Counted from the first letter of the stretch, positions 10,524 to 21,856 are shown. The stretch: DNA of 64,000 bases from Skeletonema tropicum (GCA_037178625.1 CM074128.1:1488001-1552000), one strand, 5' to 3'. Notes: a model not told the origin generated them from the letters alone. A program made the numbers and translations.

Positions 10524-12393
10524 ATGTTGAAAAATAGCGAGAAAGCGAGTCGAGTCAAAATAGAGTGTCCGTACCATCAATCTCTTGCTCCCATCTTATT
10601 GATCGAAGCAAAGCAAAAAATGGATCCCCCTGCTGATCATGATGGGGATGAAGAGAGGAAGCCGTTAAGAAGCAGTTTTTCTACTTCTACTCATCCTCCT
10701 GAAAGACGAAGAGGAACAACAGTCGGCTCTCGCTGCGTCACATTACTTCTCGTGTTGTCTTTCATCAGCTTTGCGATCACCTTTCTGACTTCCCAACGCA
10801 TATTCTCACCGTATGTGGAGGTAATGACCGCAAGTATCGATCTGCCATTGCCTATCGATGAGCGAGGGTCTTTCAAACCAACAGCATTTCACAAACACAT
10901 TCAGCTACGCCAATCCAATTACGTCCACCACAATGACATCACCCACTCATCAAAATCGACATTTGGAACAGGAAAAAACAGCAACGTCCGAATAAGTTTT
11001 CAACTGCATGATCGTGAAGTAGTACCAATCAAAAATACATTCAACCCATATATGAATTGTCCTATAGGGATGATTTTTGAAGGAAAAGGACGAAAAAGGA
11101 AGCCCACAACAGAAGTACGACAGGGGGTGCTACCTCCTTCATTGACGAGCATAACTCAAAGCGATGATCATTCTAGAGAAGGTCGCGTATTGGACTTTAC
11201 AGCGACCATATCCACGAATCTGAAAATTCTACAAATTGGTGATTCAGTTGAGGTGCAGTTGGCACAAACATTTGATGAAATGGTCGGGTGTCGAAATAGC
11301 AATGTTACCGGAGCTGGTAATGGGACGGGATTTTGTCGTCCTCGTGCTGTTATTGCGGAGGCATGGAATGGTCATGATGGTCGTACTATTCTTTTTCCTA
11401 CTATTGGTGGAGGGGTGTCGGCGATGTGGAGGTGAGTTTTGATGCACATGACAAAGAGTACCATCAATCTCTTGGTTGATGCATTCAATGTAGCTGTATG
11501 TATTGTCATTGACGATTGTGATATTTTTGACACTGATGGTGAACAGGATGACCGCACTATTATCGAAAGCAAGGGAAGGAAAGCCACCTGCCAATAGTCA
11601 TGGGGGAGGCTGGAGCATGGGGGAGGTTGTTAGTTTCCTGAATTATTCTACTCCTTTGAACGATACTCCGTTGAATGAAACCAATAGAAGTAAAAGTGAG
11701 GAGGCAGAAAATATTATTCCTGAAATTGTACGAAAATTTGATGTGGTTGTCTTCCGTGTCATGCATGGATGGATGAAGAGGTGAGTTGTTGATAGTGCCG
11801 TTGAACTTGGTCGTCTTTGATGTGCTGATTGTGGAGAGAAATGCTGACACTTTAGTCTTGGAAATCTTTTCTCCTCATGAAGTAAGGAAATCACTCATGA
11901 ACGCTTAGTCGAAGCAGTGGAGTTATCTCATAAATTACTGGGAGCAGAAACTGTCGTCCTAATGACGATACTATTCACAAATAATGTTCTAACTGTTGAA
12001 GATAAGAAATTAGTGAACCGTATCAATGCTGATATCCGTGGTATTGCACAAGAGTGGCACTTGAGAAATAGCACGGGCGTGAAATACGTACTTGTTCAAG
12101 AGTACGGAACCTATCACAACCACGTTATTTGGAGCAATGCCAAGGATATCGGGTACAACGTATCGGCTCCACTCAAAATGACGGATGAAATGTTTGATGC
12201 GGAAGGCCTAACTTTCCTCTACGATAGGCTGCAGATTAGTGGACAATGGAAACCAAGCATTGCACAAGTCTGCTCGGAGCAGAATTGGTTGGGAACTGAA
12301 AAAGAGAAATGCAATAGGAACTACTTAATCTTTGATGGAATGCACATTTGTCCAGAGACATTGGCGACACGTTATGGAGTTGCCGTCGCATGA
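10524..12393 (+). CDS. SGNH/GDSL-like esterase-type membrane protein, three exons
   Basis: Exons 10524..11431, 11547..11780 and 11883..12393, with GTGAGT donors and CAG/AAG acceptors; phases join cleanly (AG|G and AG|T codons). The protein has a cytosolic Arg-rich N terminus, one membrane anchor (TLLLVLSFISFAITFL) and a long lumenal part, so it looks like a type II Golgi protein. The SGNH signature is seen as LKILQIGDSVEVQLAQ (block I, catalytic Ser in GDS). VVVFRVMHGWMK and VLMTILFTNNVLTVE lie in the middle, and IFDGMHICPETLATRYG at the end carries the Asp-x-x-His pair (D..H). By analogy with PC-esterase and related SGNH proteins it may add or remove acyl groups on glycans; the substrate is unknown. 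A second in-frame ATG at 10620 (context AAAAATGG) is a credible alternative start. Confidence 0.75.
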
Positions 12394-13094
12394 TTGATGG
12401 GATGCGTCTATAACCGCAATTTTAATCAGCAGCAGCACGATGAAATAAATCTTCGAGCATGCGAACGCGAGTGCAATGAGCAGTTCATGTCGGTGATGCC
12501 TGTGGATGAGTCTTGGATTGACTCAAATACTGAGCTTGCGTCGTTCGCTACGGCTACGTCGTGAGGGGCAATTACTGATACAATTGACAGGAGGTATGTT
12601 GCCTCTACTGTTCAACTCAAATCATCCACTCAACGAGAGCCAGTCCTGGCTTGGATTTTGTAAAGTTCTTGACTGATTAGGCGAATAAGAATGAAATGAA
12701 ACGCCGTGTATGGACGGAGAGTGATAAATCTAAATCTCCAGGAAAGGATCATGCACTTGCTTTTTTGATGGGTGTTCTTCATACTACTGATTGTAATGCT
12801 TCGAATGACCCAAATCACACTCAATCCTCCCGACTCCCATTCGTGGTCCAATGACAATGAATCTTCCAACATTTGTTTCAATTTCAATACTCCCGAAATT
12901 TAATTTGTAACTCAGGACTCCGAGGAAGAAAGCAGACTTCTTTTGGCTCGAGCTTCCGAGAGAGACAATATATATATCTCCCTACTGTCGCTCCAAACAA
13001 TCTATACGGAACCCGAATCGTTCCAACTCTTGGCATACTACAAGCAAATGCCTTGAACGCCCTCACTCTTGACTACAAGAATAGACATTCTCAT
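12394..13094. other. Intergenic, nothing recognised
   Basis: About 700 bp with mixed AT-rich sequence and short ORFs only. It probably begins with the 3' UTR of the SGNH-like gene. No repeat, RNA gene or coding exon could be supported. Confidence 0.4.
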
Positions 13095-13435
13095 TGCAAC
13101 CCATTCGGGCAATCCGTGAGCACTTCTCACGGTTACAACCCATCTGGGCAAGCCGCGAATACTTCTCACAGTTACCCATCCGGGCAGGCTGTGAATCTTT
13201 CTCACGGTTGCAACCCACCTGGGCAAGCTGTGAACGCCAATGCCAATGGGAACCCTTCCACTCCTCATCCTCGCGGTAACAACTCACATGAGCAAGCCAT
13301 GAGCATCGTTACTCGCGATAACAACCCACCTTTGCAGCCGTGAGCATCGTTGCTTGTGGTAACAACCCTCATAGGCAAGTCGCGACTGTGAACGTTGCCC
13401 CTCACGGTAGGTCACACATGAGCACGCTGTGAACG
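13095..13435. repeat. Degenerate minisatellite, period about 36-39 bp
   Basis: Roughly eight imperfect tandem units. Each combines an AACCCA-C-GGGCAAG block with a GTGA-C--TTCTCACGGTT block. The first four units are the most regular; later ones drift. Because the period is often a multiple of three, the repeat stays open in several frames, and the resulting Asn/Pro/Gly/Gln/Ala/His-rich ORFs should not be taken as genes. Confidence 0.6.
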
Positions 13436-14715
13436 GCATGCCCCAGGGGAATGCCTGTCCATCGGAGAACGCTACCGCCTACTTTAGAGATGTGGCTTTG
13501 AACTCAAATGTGATAGCTCTAGTTTACGAGGACAACTTTGCCTTTACAATCCTTGATCAAGATAACATCTCGGTCGACCGGTTTATAAAGCATTTTGGCA
13601 GCGCTCGTTGCGATGCCTCTATTTTTGGCATTACTGAAAGCAATGTGCCTACTTTTGACAGCTCTCATTGCAAAGTTATCTTCGTTCAACACAAGGCTAT
13701 CACCAAACCAAGCCAGTCGCATGCAATCTGGGCAATCGTACAAAGTGACTTCCAAATTGCGACATTCTTGCTACAAGAGAAAGAATGCACTTCATTTCAC
13801 TCAAAGCCAGACACTCGTCTGTGGGGATTCATTCGGATATTCAATTCTCTATCTATTCAGAATCACTTGTCAATATCAAGTCTGCATGAAACAAGAGCTA
13901 TCCTTTACTCGTTCAGTCCTCATGCTCATGCCAGTCATGGACAACGATAGCTTTGCACTCAAATCATCTACTGACGTGCACATCAACAAAAGCATCAGTG
14001 GAAGTGTTAGTGTTAGCAACAAGCGCAATGGCAATGGCGGATAAGATATCCTTCTCGAGCCTATTTTCAGCAAGCAAGGGAGATCATATCATCAAGAACC
14101 AACTGGAAGCATTTACATCTGCAGCAATTGTATATAAAGACAAGAATCTTTCAATCGTATGTCACCATTGGCCAACTAGCGAGAAAGGGAGTCCAAATCC
14201 AGCCTCAAACGTAGCTCTATTGAATGTCAACAATCGTATCGTCAAAGGTCCAGAAGAAAATATCTTCACAGAAGGCTCAATCAACAAGTACCTTCAGCGA
14301 ATTCTCACGGCAACACAACCTGCCAAGTCTCGGCATAAATGTGCACAATGCAATCCGCCTCAATTCATTTTTGGCAGCGTTCAAAACGATACCACCTTCA
14401 GCGAGTGTTACAACATTCGCATCAACAGCGTTCAATGCAATGCTACATTTGCTCAATGCAACAATCTCTGTTCAAACATCTCGATTCAATCATCAGCAAG
14501 CGAGGGAGCTCTTGGTCGAAAATTCATGAGTCACATATCTTCAAACGAGCAAACTACAAGGAAGCAAGTGCAAGTACAACAAATGCTTCAATTTCAATCA
14601 TTCAAAATATCCTATTCGAGGGAGCCAGGATACAATATCATTTTTGTTCTCAGTGGCAATCAAATAAATAAATACAAAGTTAATCAGATTAGATATCTAG
14701 GATACTAACAGGGAC
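13436..14715. other. Repetitive, unrecognised stretch with long but doubtful ORFs
   Basis: Open frames of 173 codons (13429-13950) and 251 codons (13953-14708) on the + strand, plus overlapping ones in other frames. The DNA is built from loosely repeated words around GCAATG, TTTTGGCAGCG and TTCAATGC, which makes several frames open at once. No domain, signal peptide or plausible splice pattern is seen. I treat it as decayed repeat sequence rather than genes. A fast-evolving gene cannot be excluded. Confidence 0.35.
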
Positions 14716-14723
14716 CTGCTTCG

Positions 14724-14825
14724 GTACAACTGTACGGTCTTTTCTATTGCCGAATGGCTTTCCAGACAGCAAGACGGGAAACTTCCCGTAGGAGTCAAGG
14801 ACTCCTCTTAGACGCTGAAGCGTCT
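14724..14825. repeat. Cluster of four short perfect hairpins
   Basis: Four inverted repeats in about 100 bp: 14724-14735 (GTACA/TGTAC), 14774-14789 (ACGGGAA/TTCCCGT), 14790-14806 (AGGAGTC/GACTCCT) and 14810-14825 (AGACGC/GCGTCT with a TGAA loop). The second and third abut with no spacer and the fourth is 3 bp further on. Stems are 5-7 bp with loops of 2-4 nt. Confidence 0.75.
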
Positions 14826-15021
14826 GAAACCAGGTGAGAGTGCTCCTGCGACACATAGTTGGGACTAAATTCTTTCAGTCAGGGTGGTGCTGTTTCCGTT
14901 TCTTCCTCTTCGGCGGTGCATGGCGTCGAGTGGTAGCTAACAATGTGGCCTCCCCAAAAACTACGGACTCTGCTTTGCGTTTCTTGTTCAATAGTGAATG
15001 TGTCTGTTGCAATGGCGTGGG

Positions 15022-18000
15022 TAGGGGGGAGCAAGCCCTGTGTTTTTTGGGGAGTCACGAGTGGTGCGCGCCAAGAATTTTCTCAAAATTTTTTGACCAT
15101 GCATGGCCAAAATTGGCCATCGCCTGATTGGCGTAAGAAATAGGACCCTTTGGCAGCTTTTTCTCTGTTATTACTTGTTTTTATACTATGAAACTGTTAG
15201 GCCGCATAGACAGGGGTATGGTCTATGCGGCCAAAGAGTTTGGTGGTCCAAAGTGCTAACCCGGTGGAGATTTTGCTGCCAAACCAGCCAATCTTGTCGA
15301 CAAAACTCCGATCTTCAAAAGACTCAACGCATCGGAGAGCTCGCCGATGCTCCGAAAGCAACAAGCAGAGATCTCAGCGGTGCACAAAAGCGACAATGGA
15401 AGAGAGTAATGATGATACCGCAATGGCGGCCGGTGCCGAGGCAGCGCCAAAGCCAAAAAAGAGAAAGAGGAAGAGAACTTTTAGCCGCAAAATAAAGGGT
15501 GGTGAGCAGAAGAAATCCAATGCACCGCATGCCCCGAACGTCCAGCGGAATCCGTCACAGCCAACAAAGGCGCCGACGTCAGATAATAAGAAGACGGATC
15601 CAAGAGTATACGATCTGAAGAGGGCAACGCAAAGGCGAGATAAACAAATAGAAGTATTGTCTGCTGATAACCAACAACTGAAAAGGAAAGTCGAGACTAC
15701 CGCAAGAGAAATGCAATCGGTTGAACGTGAGACTGCAATGAAAGTGAGCGCCATTGAGAAGGGGGCAGAGAAATTGCAGGAGAGGGCTGAAAAGAAGATG
15801 CAGCGTGCAGCAGAGGCGACGACTACAGCTAATGTCAAAATGGCCGCCGCAACAAAAGCAGCTACTGACGCAAAAGAGATGAAGAAGGAGGCTTCAAAAG
15901 AGAAGACTATCGCAACAAAGGAGAGGAAGCAAATCAATAACAATAAATGAGCAGTTGCAAACAAGTCAAACAAACAGTTAGCAGCAAAAGATGAGTTGAT
16001 AGCGGCAAAAGATGAGGTGATACGTGAACTGAAGGAGAAATTGAGGGCATCACAGAAGGCTGTCAAGGAAGCAGAGGCGAGGGAAGCAAAGGAAATAGCA
16101 GCGCGGAAAGAAGTGGAGAATTCACTAGAGGATATGGAAGCAAAGTTGGCGAGGATGGAGGCAATGTTGCAGGAACAACTTGCAGCAGGACGAATAGTTA
16201 TCAAGAAAGAATCTATGAAGGGAACAGGATTTAAGAGATGGTCGGAAAAGATTGTCCAACTCATCATGGAGTATTTGGTATGTGTTGTTCAAAATGTTTA
16301 TTATTATTATGTACTTGATTCAACTAATCAAAACACTGCTGCATTATTATTATTACACAATAGGTTGCCGGAGGCTCTCCAACAGCGTTTAGCAAGATAC
16401 TGCTGGCATTCCTTAAAATAATGCAACCTGAATCTACCGTTGAAGAACTGCCAAGCATTTGGTTCATCCGTCGAATGAGAACAGTTCTCGCCATTGTTTG
16501 CCAGCTAATGTCGGCGTACCGTGCTGCCAAGGCGGAGCGGTGGGGTCAGCTCAATTGTGATGAAACAAAGCGCCATCAAACAGAATACCTCAATCTGATT
16601 TTGAGTTGTGTAGAAGAGTCATGTGAGGGGATGCCAGCTGAGTACAAACCAATTTTAATGTCTGCGTGCATTCTTCCCGAAGACGGAACATCAGTGGCAC
16701 AGCGTGATGCCATTGTATCTTTCCTTGATGAGATGAATACTTGGTTGGACGAATGGGCAACCCTTACAGAGGAGAAGTTTCCGGGGTTTACGCATGACAT
16801 CATCAGAAATGGTCTTACACTCTCCAAGCTTGTTCAGGGCGGTCTTGTTACACAGGACACTTGCAATGGCGCAAGCAAGGGGTCCGACCTCATTGTAAAT
16901 GAGATCAAACTTTCGGCCGCAGCTGCTGGTATTTCGGAAGATCAATGGCTCGTCATCAAGACACACTGCCATCACCATCTTCGTAACATTTGGTGGAAGT
17001 GGATGGAGGACAGTCTCTCGAAGTACCTCCGCGACGCTTTGGAAGGATCACTAGAAGAAATTGATCCAAGGATGAGAATTAGCACCAAGATTTCTGATAT
17101 TATTCGCGCATCAATGGTGATTTCTATCGAGTCGAGACAGAGCTTCAAAAGAAGAAGAAAGAAGATGCAGATGAAACTCAACCTCAAAACGGTACTGTGA
17201 TTGACCTTCCTCCTCAATTACTCACGACAGTGATTGAATTTGCACTATCTAAAACAAAGCAGGTGCGAAAGAAGGAGCAAGTAGCTCTCCGCAATCAGCA
17301 AGAAAAGAGGGCGCAAAGATTAGAGCTGATGAAAAAGGCAGGATACGAGAAGGCCACCCAGCTTCTCATTGATTGTCTGTACTACCATGATATGTACTAT
17401 TCTGAAAGGCGGCTGAGAAGTGCGGCAGCTGTAGATGAGATGCTTGGCCAACTAAAAAGTAAGACAGCAAAGTTAGATGAGATCAAAGAACAGATCCGTA
17501 TCAGAGTACTTGGACTTGGCTGGGAAGACTTACATCATCCATGGAGTAAAGATGGTAAGGAGTATTCGGTAGATATCCTTGCCGACTGGTTAAAGAACAA
17601 AATTATACCGGAAGAGGACAAAAGGCCAATTCCAGAAAAGCCTCCTGTCAAAAGACTTGAGCGGAAGGCTTTGCCAGTGCTTGGAACATTGTCTGCCGAT
17701 GTTGCTAAACTTAACGTCATGTCAGAAGAAAAAGAGCAAGAAATTAGGGACAAGGCAACCGAAATGCGTGACGAGCGGGAGTTGGACGGAGTTGGAGACA
17801 GATACGGTGAAATGCAACCTAGACTCCACCCTGCATTGGATGAAAGCTTGATTGATCGTCGCATTGAAATCTGTTTGACGCGTGGTGAGCAGCTAATGTG
17901 GCATAGTGGGAAGGTGGTTGGGATAAAGAGAAGAAAGAAAACTTTCGAAATGCTATACGATGAAGATGTTGTAGATGATGACGAACCTCGTTTGCAAGAA

Positions 18001-18497
18001 GTTAAGCTGCTGCCAAGCTTTTGGATCAAGGCTAAGCAAGGCGGATGGAGATTAGCTAAAGAGGAGGTGGAGATGGAGCGTGCGCAACCTTGAGTACCAA
18101 TGTTAAAGTAGGGGGGGAGTAATGTATTCGTAGTAGAAAGAAGTGTGTAACTCAAGTTCTACTAAGTGATAATTAATCCAGTAGTTCGATACACGTAGCT
18201 TGCAGAGCCTAATAGAGATTAAAAGAGGAGGTGGAGATGGAGTGCGCAACCTTGAGTACCAATTCCTACATAGAATAAATTGCGGGAGCGAAATTTGGCG
18301 CCATCCATCACTTTCAATTCATGACTCAATGGCCAAAAATGTGCTCCTATGTAGTGCCAAAATGGGTATGAAGAAATGGAACAAATAGCACGAAACTTTG
18401 GATATATCTACATTGGATATATATGAATTCATGTATGCAATAGTATTTGGTATAAAACCTATTTGAAAATTCATCATTCTGGGCTTGCTCCCCCCTA
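15022..18497 (+). mobile_element. DNA transposon with 17-bp TIRs and 7-bp TSD (3476 bp)
   Basis: The left end TAGGGGGGAGCAAGCCC (15022-15038) is matched exactly by its reverse complement at 18481-18497. The element is flanked on both sides by GCGTGGG (15015-15021 and 18498-18504), a direct target-site duplication. Short subterminal words around TGGCCA recur at both ends. It carries one decayed transposase-like gene on the + strand (separate entry). A 7-bp duplication with G-rich TIRs does not settle the superfamily; hAT- or P-like is possible. Confidence 0.9.
15396..18093 (+). pseudogene. Transposase-like gene with nonsense codon and internal deletion
   Basis: The coding frame starts at ATG 15396. 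A Lys/Ala-rich coiled-coil region (to about 16150) is broken by an in-frame TGA at 15948-15950, after which the same frame resumes (ANKSNKQLAAKDELIAAKDE). An intron 16278..16363 (GTATGT...ATAG) joins IVQLIMEYL to VAGGSPTAFSKILLAF. Then follow SIWFIRRMRTVLAIVCQ, GLVTQDTCNGA and a THCHHHLRNIWWKWM block typical of cut-and-paste transposases. Near 17110-17116 the frame breaks and resumes one frame over (NGDFYRVETELQ), ending in a Tudor/chromo-like tail (MLYDEDVVDDDEPRLQEV, LLPSFWIKA). From memory this matches a large repeated protein family in Thalassiosira. In that family a long central region lies at the break, so I infer an internal deletion. Confidence 0.6.
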
Positions 18498-19149
18498 GCG
18501 TGGGGTCCTGTGACCAAGATTTTCCCCCAAGTTTTGGGACCTCCCCGGGATTTGTCCTCGCCAATGCTACTATTCTGGCTCAGCAGATCCGTCTATCTCT
18601 ATCTCCTTCCTCGTACACTGAGGAAGATTTCCAGCTGCTAGACACCCGGAGTAGGGTGGCCATGCTGTTATGGCTAGCGAGTACCAACAGGCCTGTACCA
18701 CCTGCAGTACGGTCAATCCAATCGAGGCGGCGTCAACGCCCAACACAGACACAGAGCAATGGGAGGAGCCTAAATGGACAATCTAAGATCAAACCTCTTC
18801 CAGCAAAGAAAGCTTCTCTGCCTCAGTAAAGCACTCAAAAGGCAAGGAGCGCGCAAAGTGACGTCGCAACAACAATCAAGCGGATTGAGCGTATTCATAA
18901 ATTGTATCATCCGAATGTATCTCCACTGTCCGTGTGTCTGTGTTGAGGAAGTGACGCCAGATCCGTTTAGATGGGTTGATCCAATCTCCAAGCGGCTCCT
19001 TAAGAAACAACGATTTCTGTCAGTCAAACTTTGCAGGGATTTCTTCCACAATTTCCAATCAGCTTCCGTCGGATAAGTATTCCGTGCCAAATTCCAGTGC
19101 TGACCGCTGTTTCCCAAGGCGCCCTTCAGGTACAAGATTCAGTGCCACC

Positions 19150-19321
19150 CTTTTCCTTTTACATGTGCGCCAACATGTGTGGCGATTGCGAATTCTCTGG
19201 CACAATAAAAGATGGTTATTTTGCGACGTTCTTTCAAGATGCTGCAGCAACTGTTAGCTGCCCAGGTGGAAAGTTCTGCCGTGAAGAAGCTGGGAAGCTC
19301 GCTAAGGAGTACCATATGTAG
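19150..19321 (+). other. Small Cys-rich coding-like fragment
   Basis: A frame with six cysteines in about 50 residues (FYMCANMCGDCEFSGTI, VSCPGGKFCREEAGK) ends at TAG at about 19319. An acceptor-like CAG lies upstream at about 19037. It could be the last exon of the interrupted gene at 14834-18829 or an independent remnant. No family is recognised. Confidence 0.3.
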
Positions 19322-19972
19322 GTAGGTTTGGGTTTGGATATGTAGCATTTTCTAAGTGGTAGTTATCTAATTATGATGTCTGCAACAAATTCTCAAAGTA
19401 GTACAAGCTGTAGCTGTAGAATGACGACTTCCAATACCCTTGCAGCTGTGTGAAAGGAAGGCACGCATCCATACAACACTAAGCAGGATACAACGTACGT
19501 TCTTTTGGATAGCCGAAAGGATTGCCCGACAGCAAGCCTTCTTCATGAATTGTGAGTTCTTCTTCAGAAAAATTGAAGACATACTATGGTCAGAATAGAA
19601 CACAAGAGCATAATGTATAGCCTTACACAAGCTTTGTGGCTTTGGGCGGGAGTGATGTGCAACATCACAAGCAAAGAGTATTCTTCAAGGTGATCACTCA
19701 CTTATCGATATCTACTCCAATTAATCTCGCAAGAGCAAGAGGGCTCAGTAAGAATAATTATGTTGAAAAGAGATTAAGACCAAGGCAGTTACTAGGAAAA
19801 GGACTTTAAATCTTCTAGACCTAGAGACTCTAAAGCAAAAGAGGTTACGTGACTAAGCTAAGAGCCCATGGTGGAGCTCTCTGCTGCCTTCTGGCAGAAA
19901 CTAAAGATCAGTGTGGGATCTCAAGCGCCTCAAACACAGACATTTCCAACACAGTTTCATGACAACGTTTTC
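19322..19972. other. Intergenic, nothing recognised
   Basis: About 650 bp without a supportable gene; short ORFs only. It should include the 3' UTR of the six-TM gene that ends at 19973 on the minus strand. Confidence 0.4.
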
Positions 19973-21856
19973 TTACTGAATTGCCATCTTGAAGGAGTTG
20001 GTGTCGCCAGAGTATTTGATCGTCCAAATAGAACAAGCAATTGGCACAAGCAAGCTAGAAAGCGCATACAACTTCACCAAGATTTGAAAGACAGCTGCCT
20101 CCCATCCTCCGTTCCTTGCGTCAATGATGGGCCTGTCAGCCAAGACGGCAATTACGATAGCCTGATAAACGACGGTCAAAACTCCAAGGTACACAACATA
20201 GAAGCGAGCCACTCCTTTGGACACTCCGTACGGGATGTTATTCGTGACAATGTCATATTTAACCTATGAAAAGAGCCATCAAGTAAGTAATTGATCTTGT
20301 AGTACATGCGATGTAATCTTAATTACTCTGAGCAAAGGACTCACCTGCATAATAGCGATCACGACCAAGGCAGTCTGGAAAAGAGCATAGGGAATGTAGT
20401 GGCCAACAAAGCCCACCGCCTTAGGGTAGGTTTCCTGAGGGTCATTCACAAACCATAGGTGCGTGAGCTGAATGACAAGAACGGAGAAATAGGTCGCAGG
20501 GCGAGAAAACTGGTATAGTGCCTTGGCTTCGCTGTTCTGGGGATCATTCACGTACACAAGCTGGTTACGGTAGTGTGCGAGGATGAGGAAGATTGTCATA
20601 GGAAAGGAAAAGAGGGGCAAAAGAATGGCTCCAATCTCCTACATTGGCATTGCAAGGTGATATGAATATGAAGATAATGGTTTCAAGGATGTTAAAGTGA
20701 GAGTTTCAGAGGAGACTGGATCACAAACACTGTCCTATATCTATTCTTACTCTTACCTTTGCTGGGTTGAAATCGATGTAGGAACATGTTGTTAGAAATG
20801 ATAAAGTCACTGTCCCAGTAATCGATTACTGGGACAGTGACTTTATCATTTCTAACATAATGCAAGTCACCAGTTCGAGTCCAGCGAGGTAAAAAGCCTC
20901 TATTTCCCACCTAGAGAGAGGTATGGATAAGAGGAAATACTACTGCGGGTAGGCGGACTAGGAGATAAAGATCTAGCTAGAGGAATACTAGTACTGTAAT
21001 TCCCACTAGATGTAGGTGGACGCTGCAAGGTGTGACCTGCGCTAGCCTACTCCTGTCTCCAGTAATCGACTAGAGATGGCATGGACTTACGGTCCTGTCA
21101 AGGCTCGTAATCCTGTCATCAGTCTAGGAACGGACTGGTGACTTGCATTATCAAGTCACCAGTCCGTTCCTAGACTGATGACAGGATTACGAGCGATTAC
21201 TGGGACAGTGACTTTATCATTTCTAACACATGTGTGGGGCAAACCAAATGTTTTCTTCGATTGACATTGACAACAACATATTGAGTGAGACGATCTGTAT
21301 AAGTACTATTAGAAAAAGGAAACAGAAACAGATACTTATAATCATAAGACGGAACTCACGAAAATCACTGTCTCCCTCATGTTGATATAAGGATGCTCTT
21401 GACCAAACAAGACAAATCCAGTACCAGTACCGCCAAGATTGCGCCCTTCTTCGCCCGTTGCTGTTGCAACTGCACCCCTCAACGATGATAGAAACCTACC
21501 AGACTCATCGCCCTCTGGCTCTGGGAGGAAGGAAGTCACCTTGTCTGTAAGTGACGATAGAAGTGACCTTGATCCAATACCAAGTTCTTCATCCGGGTAG
21601 AAGACAAACTTGGAAGAGAAGACTTTCGCTGCAGCAAATAGTGCAGCAATTGCAATGAAAGCAACAAGACGGCTGTAATGCACAAGAGGTTCAATGGAAG
21701 GTTAGTGTTTTGACCCAATCATTCTCATGAGACGAAAAGAAAGGCACAGCGGCATACAACAACTTACAACCACTCGATGCAAATGGTCTTGTCTAGCTCA
21801 ATGGCTGGGGGCTGGTTCTTAGCCAGAAAAGTCTTCTTCTCCGAATCAGCTGGCAT
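19973..21856 (-). CDS. Six-TM membrane protein of unknown function (328 aa, four exons)
   Basis: Exons on the minus strand are 21856..21768, 21672..21360, 20638..20345 and 20263..19973. Donors are GTAAGT, GTGAGT and GTGAGT; acceptors are CAG, TAG and TAG, and the total is exactly 329 codons with TAA. The N terminus MPADSEKKTFLAKNQPPAIE is followed by a hydrophobic helix (RLVAFIAIAALFAAAKVF). A lumenal or extracellular loop of about 80 residues leads to five further helices (ILLPLFSFPMTIFLIL, TYFSVLVIQLTHLWFV, YALFQTALVVIAIMQ, VYLGVLTVVYQAIVIAVLA, LYALSSLLVPIACSIW). The motif FVNDPQETYPKAVG stands between two helices. No transporter or enzyme family is recognised; a stramenopile-specific membrane protein is the best description. 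The second intron (721 bp) contains a MITE, while the others are 82-95 bp. Confidence 0.75.
20790..21228. mobile_element. Palindromic MITE (439 bp) in an intron
   Basis: The terminal inverted repeats begin TGTTAGAAATGATAAAGTCA at the left and end with the exact reverse complement at the right (about 35 bp). They are flanked by the direct repeat CATGT (20785-20789 and 21229-21233). The left TIR is immediately followed by its own inverse, giving a perfect palindrome of about 70 bp (20790-20859). A second perfect inverted repeat (arms of about 43 bp around a 6-bp centre) occupies about 21104-21195 next to the right TIR. There is no ORF. A B-box-like word AGTTCGAGTCC lies at about 20872. Confidence 0.85.

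Larger units (their letters stand above)
14834..18829 (+). pseudogene. ORF interrupted by a DNA transposon
   Basis: The left part (14834-15021) and right part (18505-18829) are in the same reading frame once the 3476-bp element and one copy of the 7-bp target duplication are discounted. The left part ends with a Cys-rich segment (FNSECVCCNGVG) that continues into SCDQDFPPSFGTSP and TRSRVAMLLWLASTN on the right. It ends at a stop after a basic, Gln-rich tail, TAA at 18827-18829. No family is recognised. The start is uncertain: the frame may have upstream exons, and another Cys-rich frame at 19150-19321 could be a later exon. Insertion in an exon should abolish the product unless the element is spliced out. 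Confidence 0.5.

Noticed and set aside
15374..16267. 297-codon minus-strand ORF
   Set aside because: Antisense shadow of the Lys/Ala/Glu-rich coiled-coil part of the transposase-like gene; the Ser/Phe/Ala-rich product has shadow composition.
20868..20900. tRNA gene suggested by a T-arm/B-box-like word
   Set aside because: No matching A box, anticodon arm or acceptor stem could be laid out around it; it lies inside a MITE.
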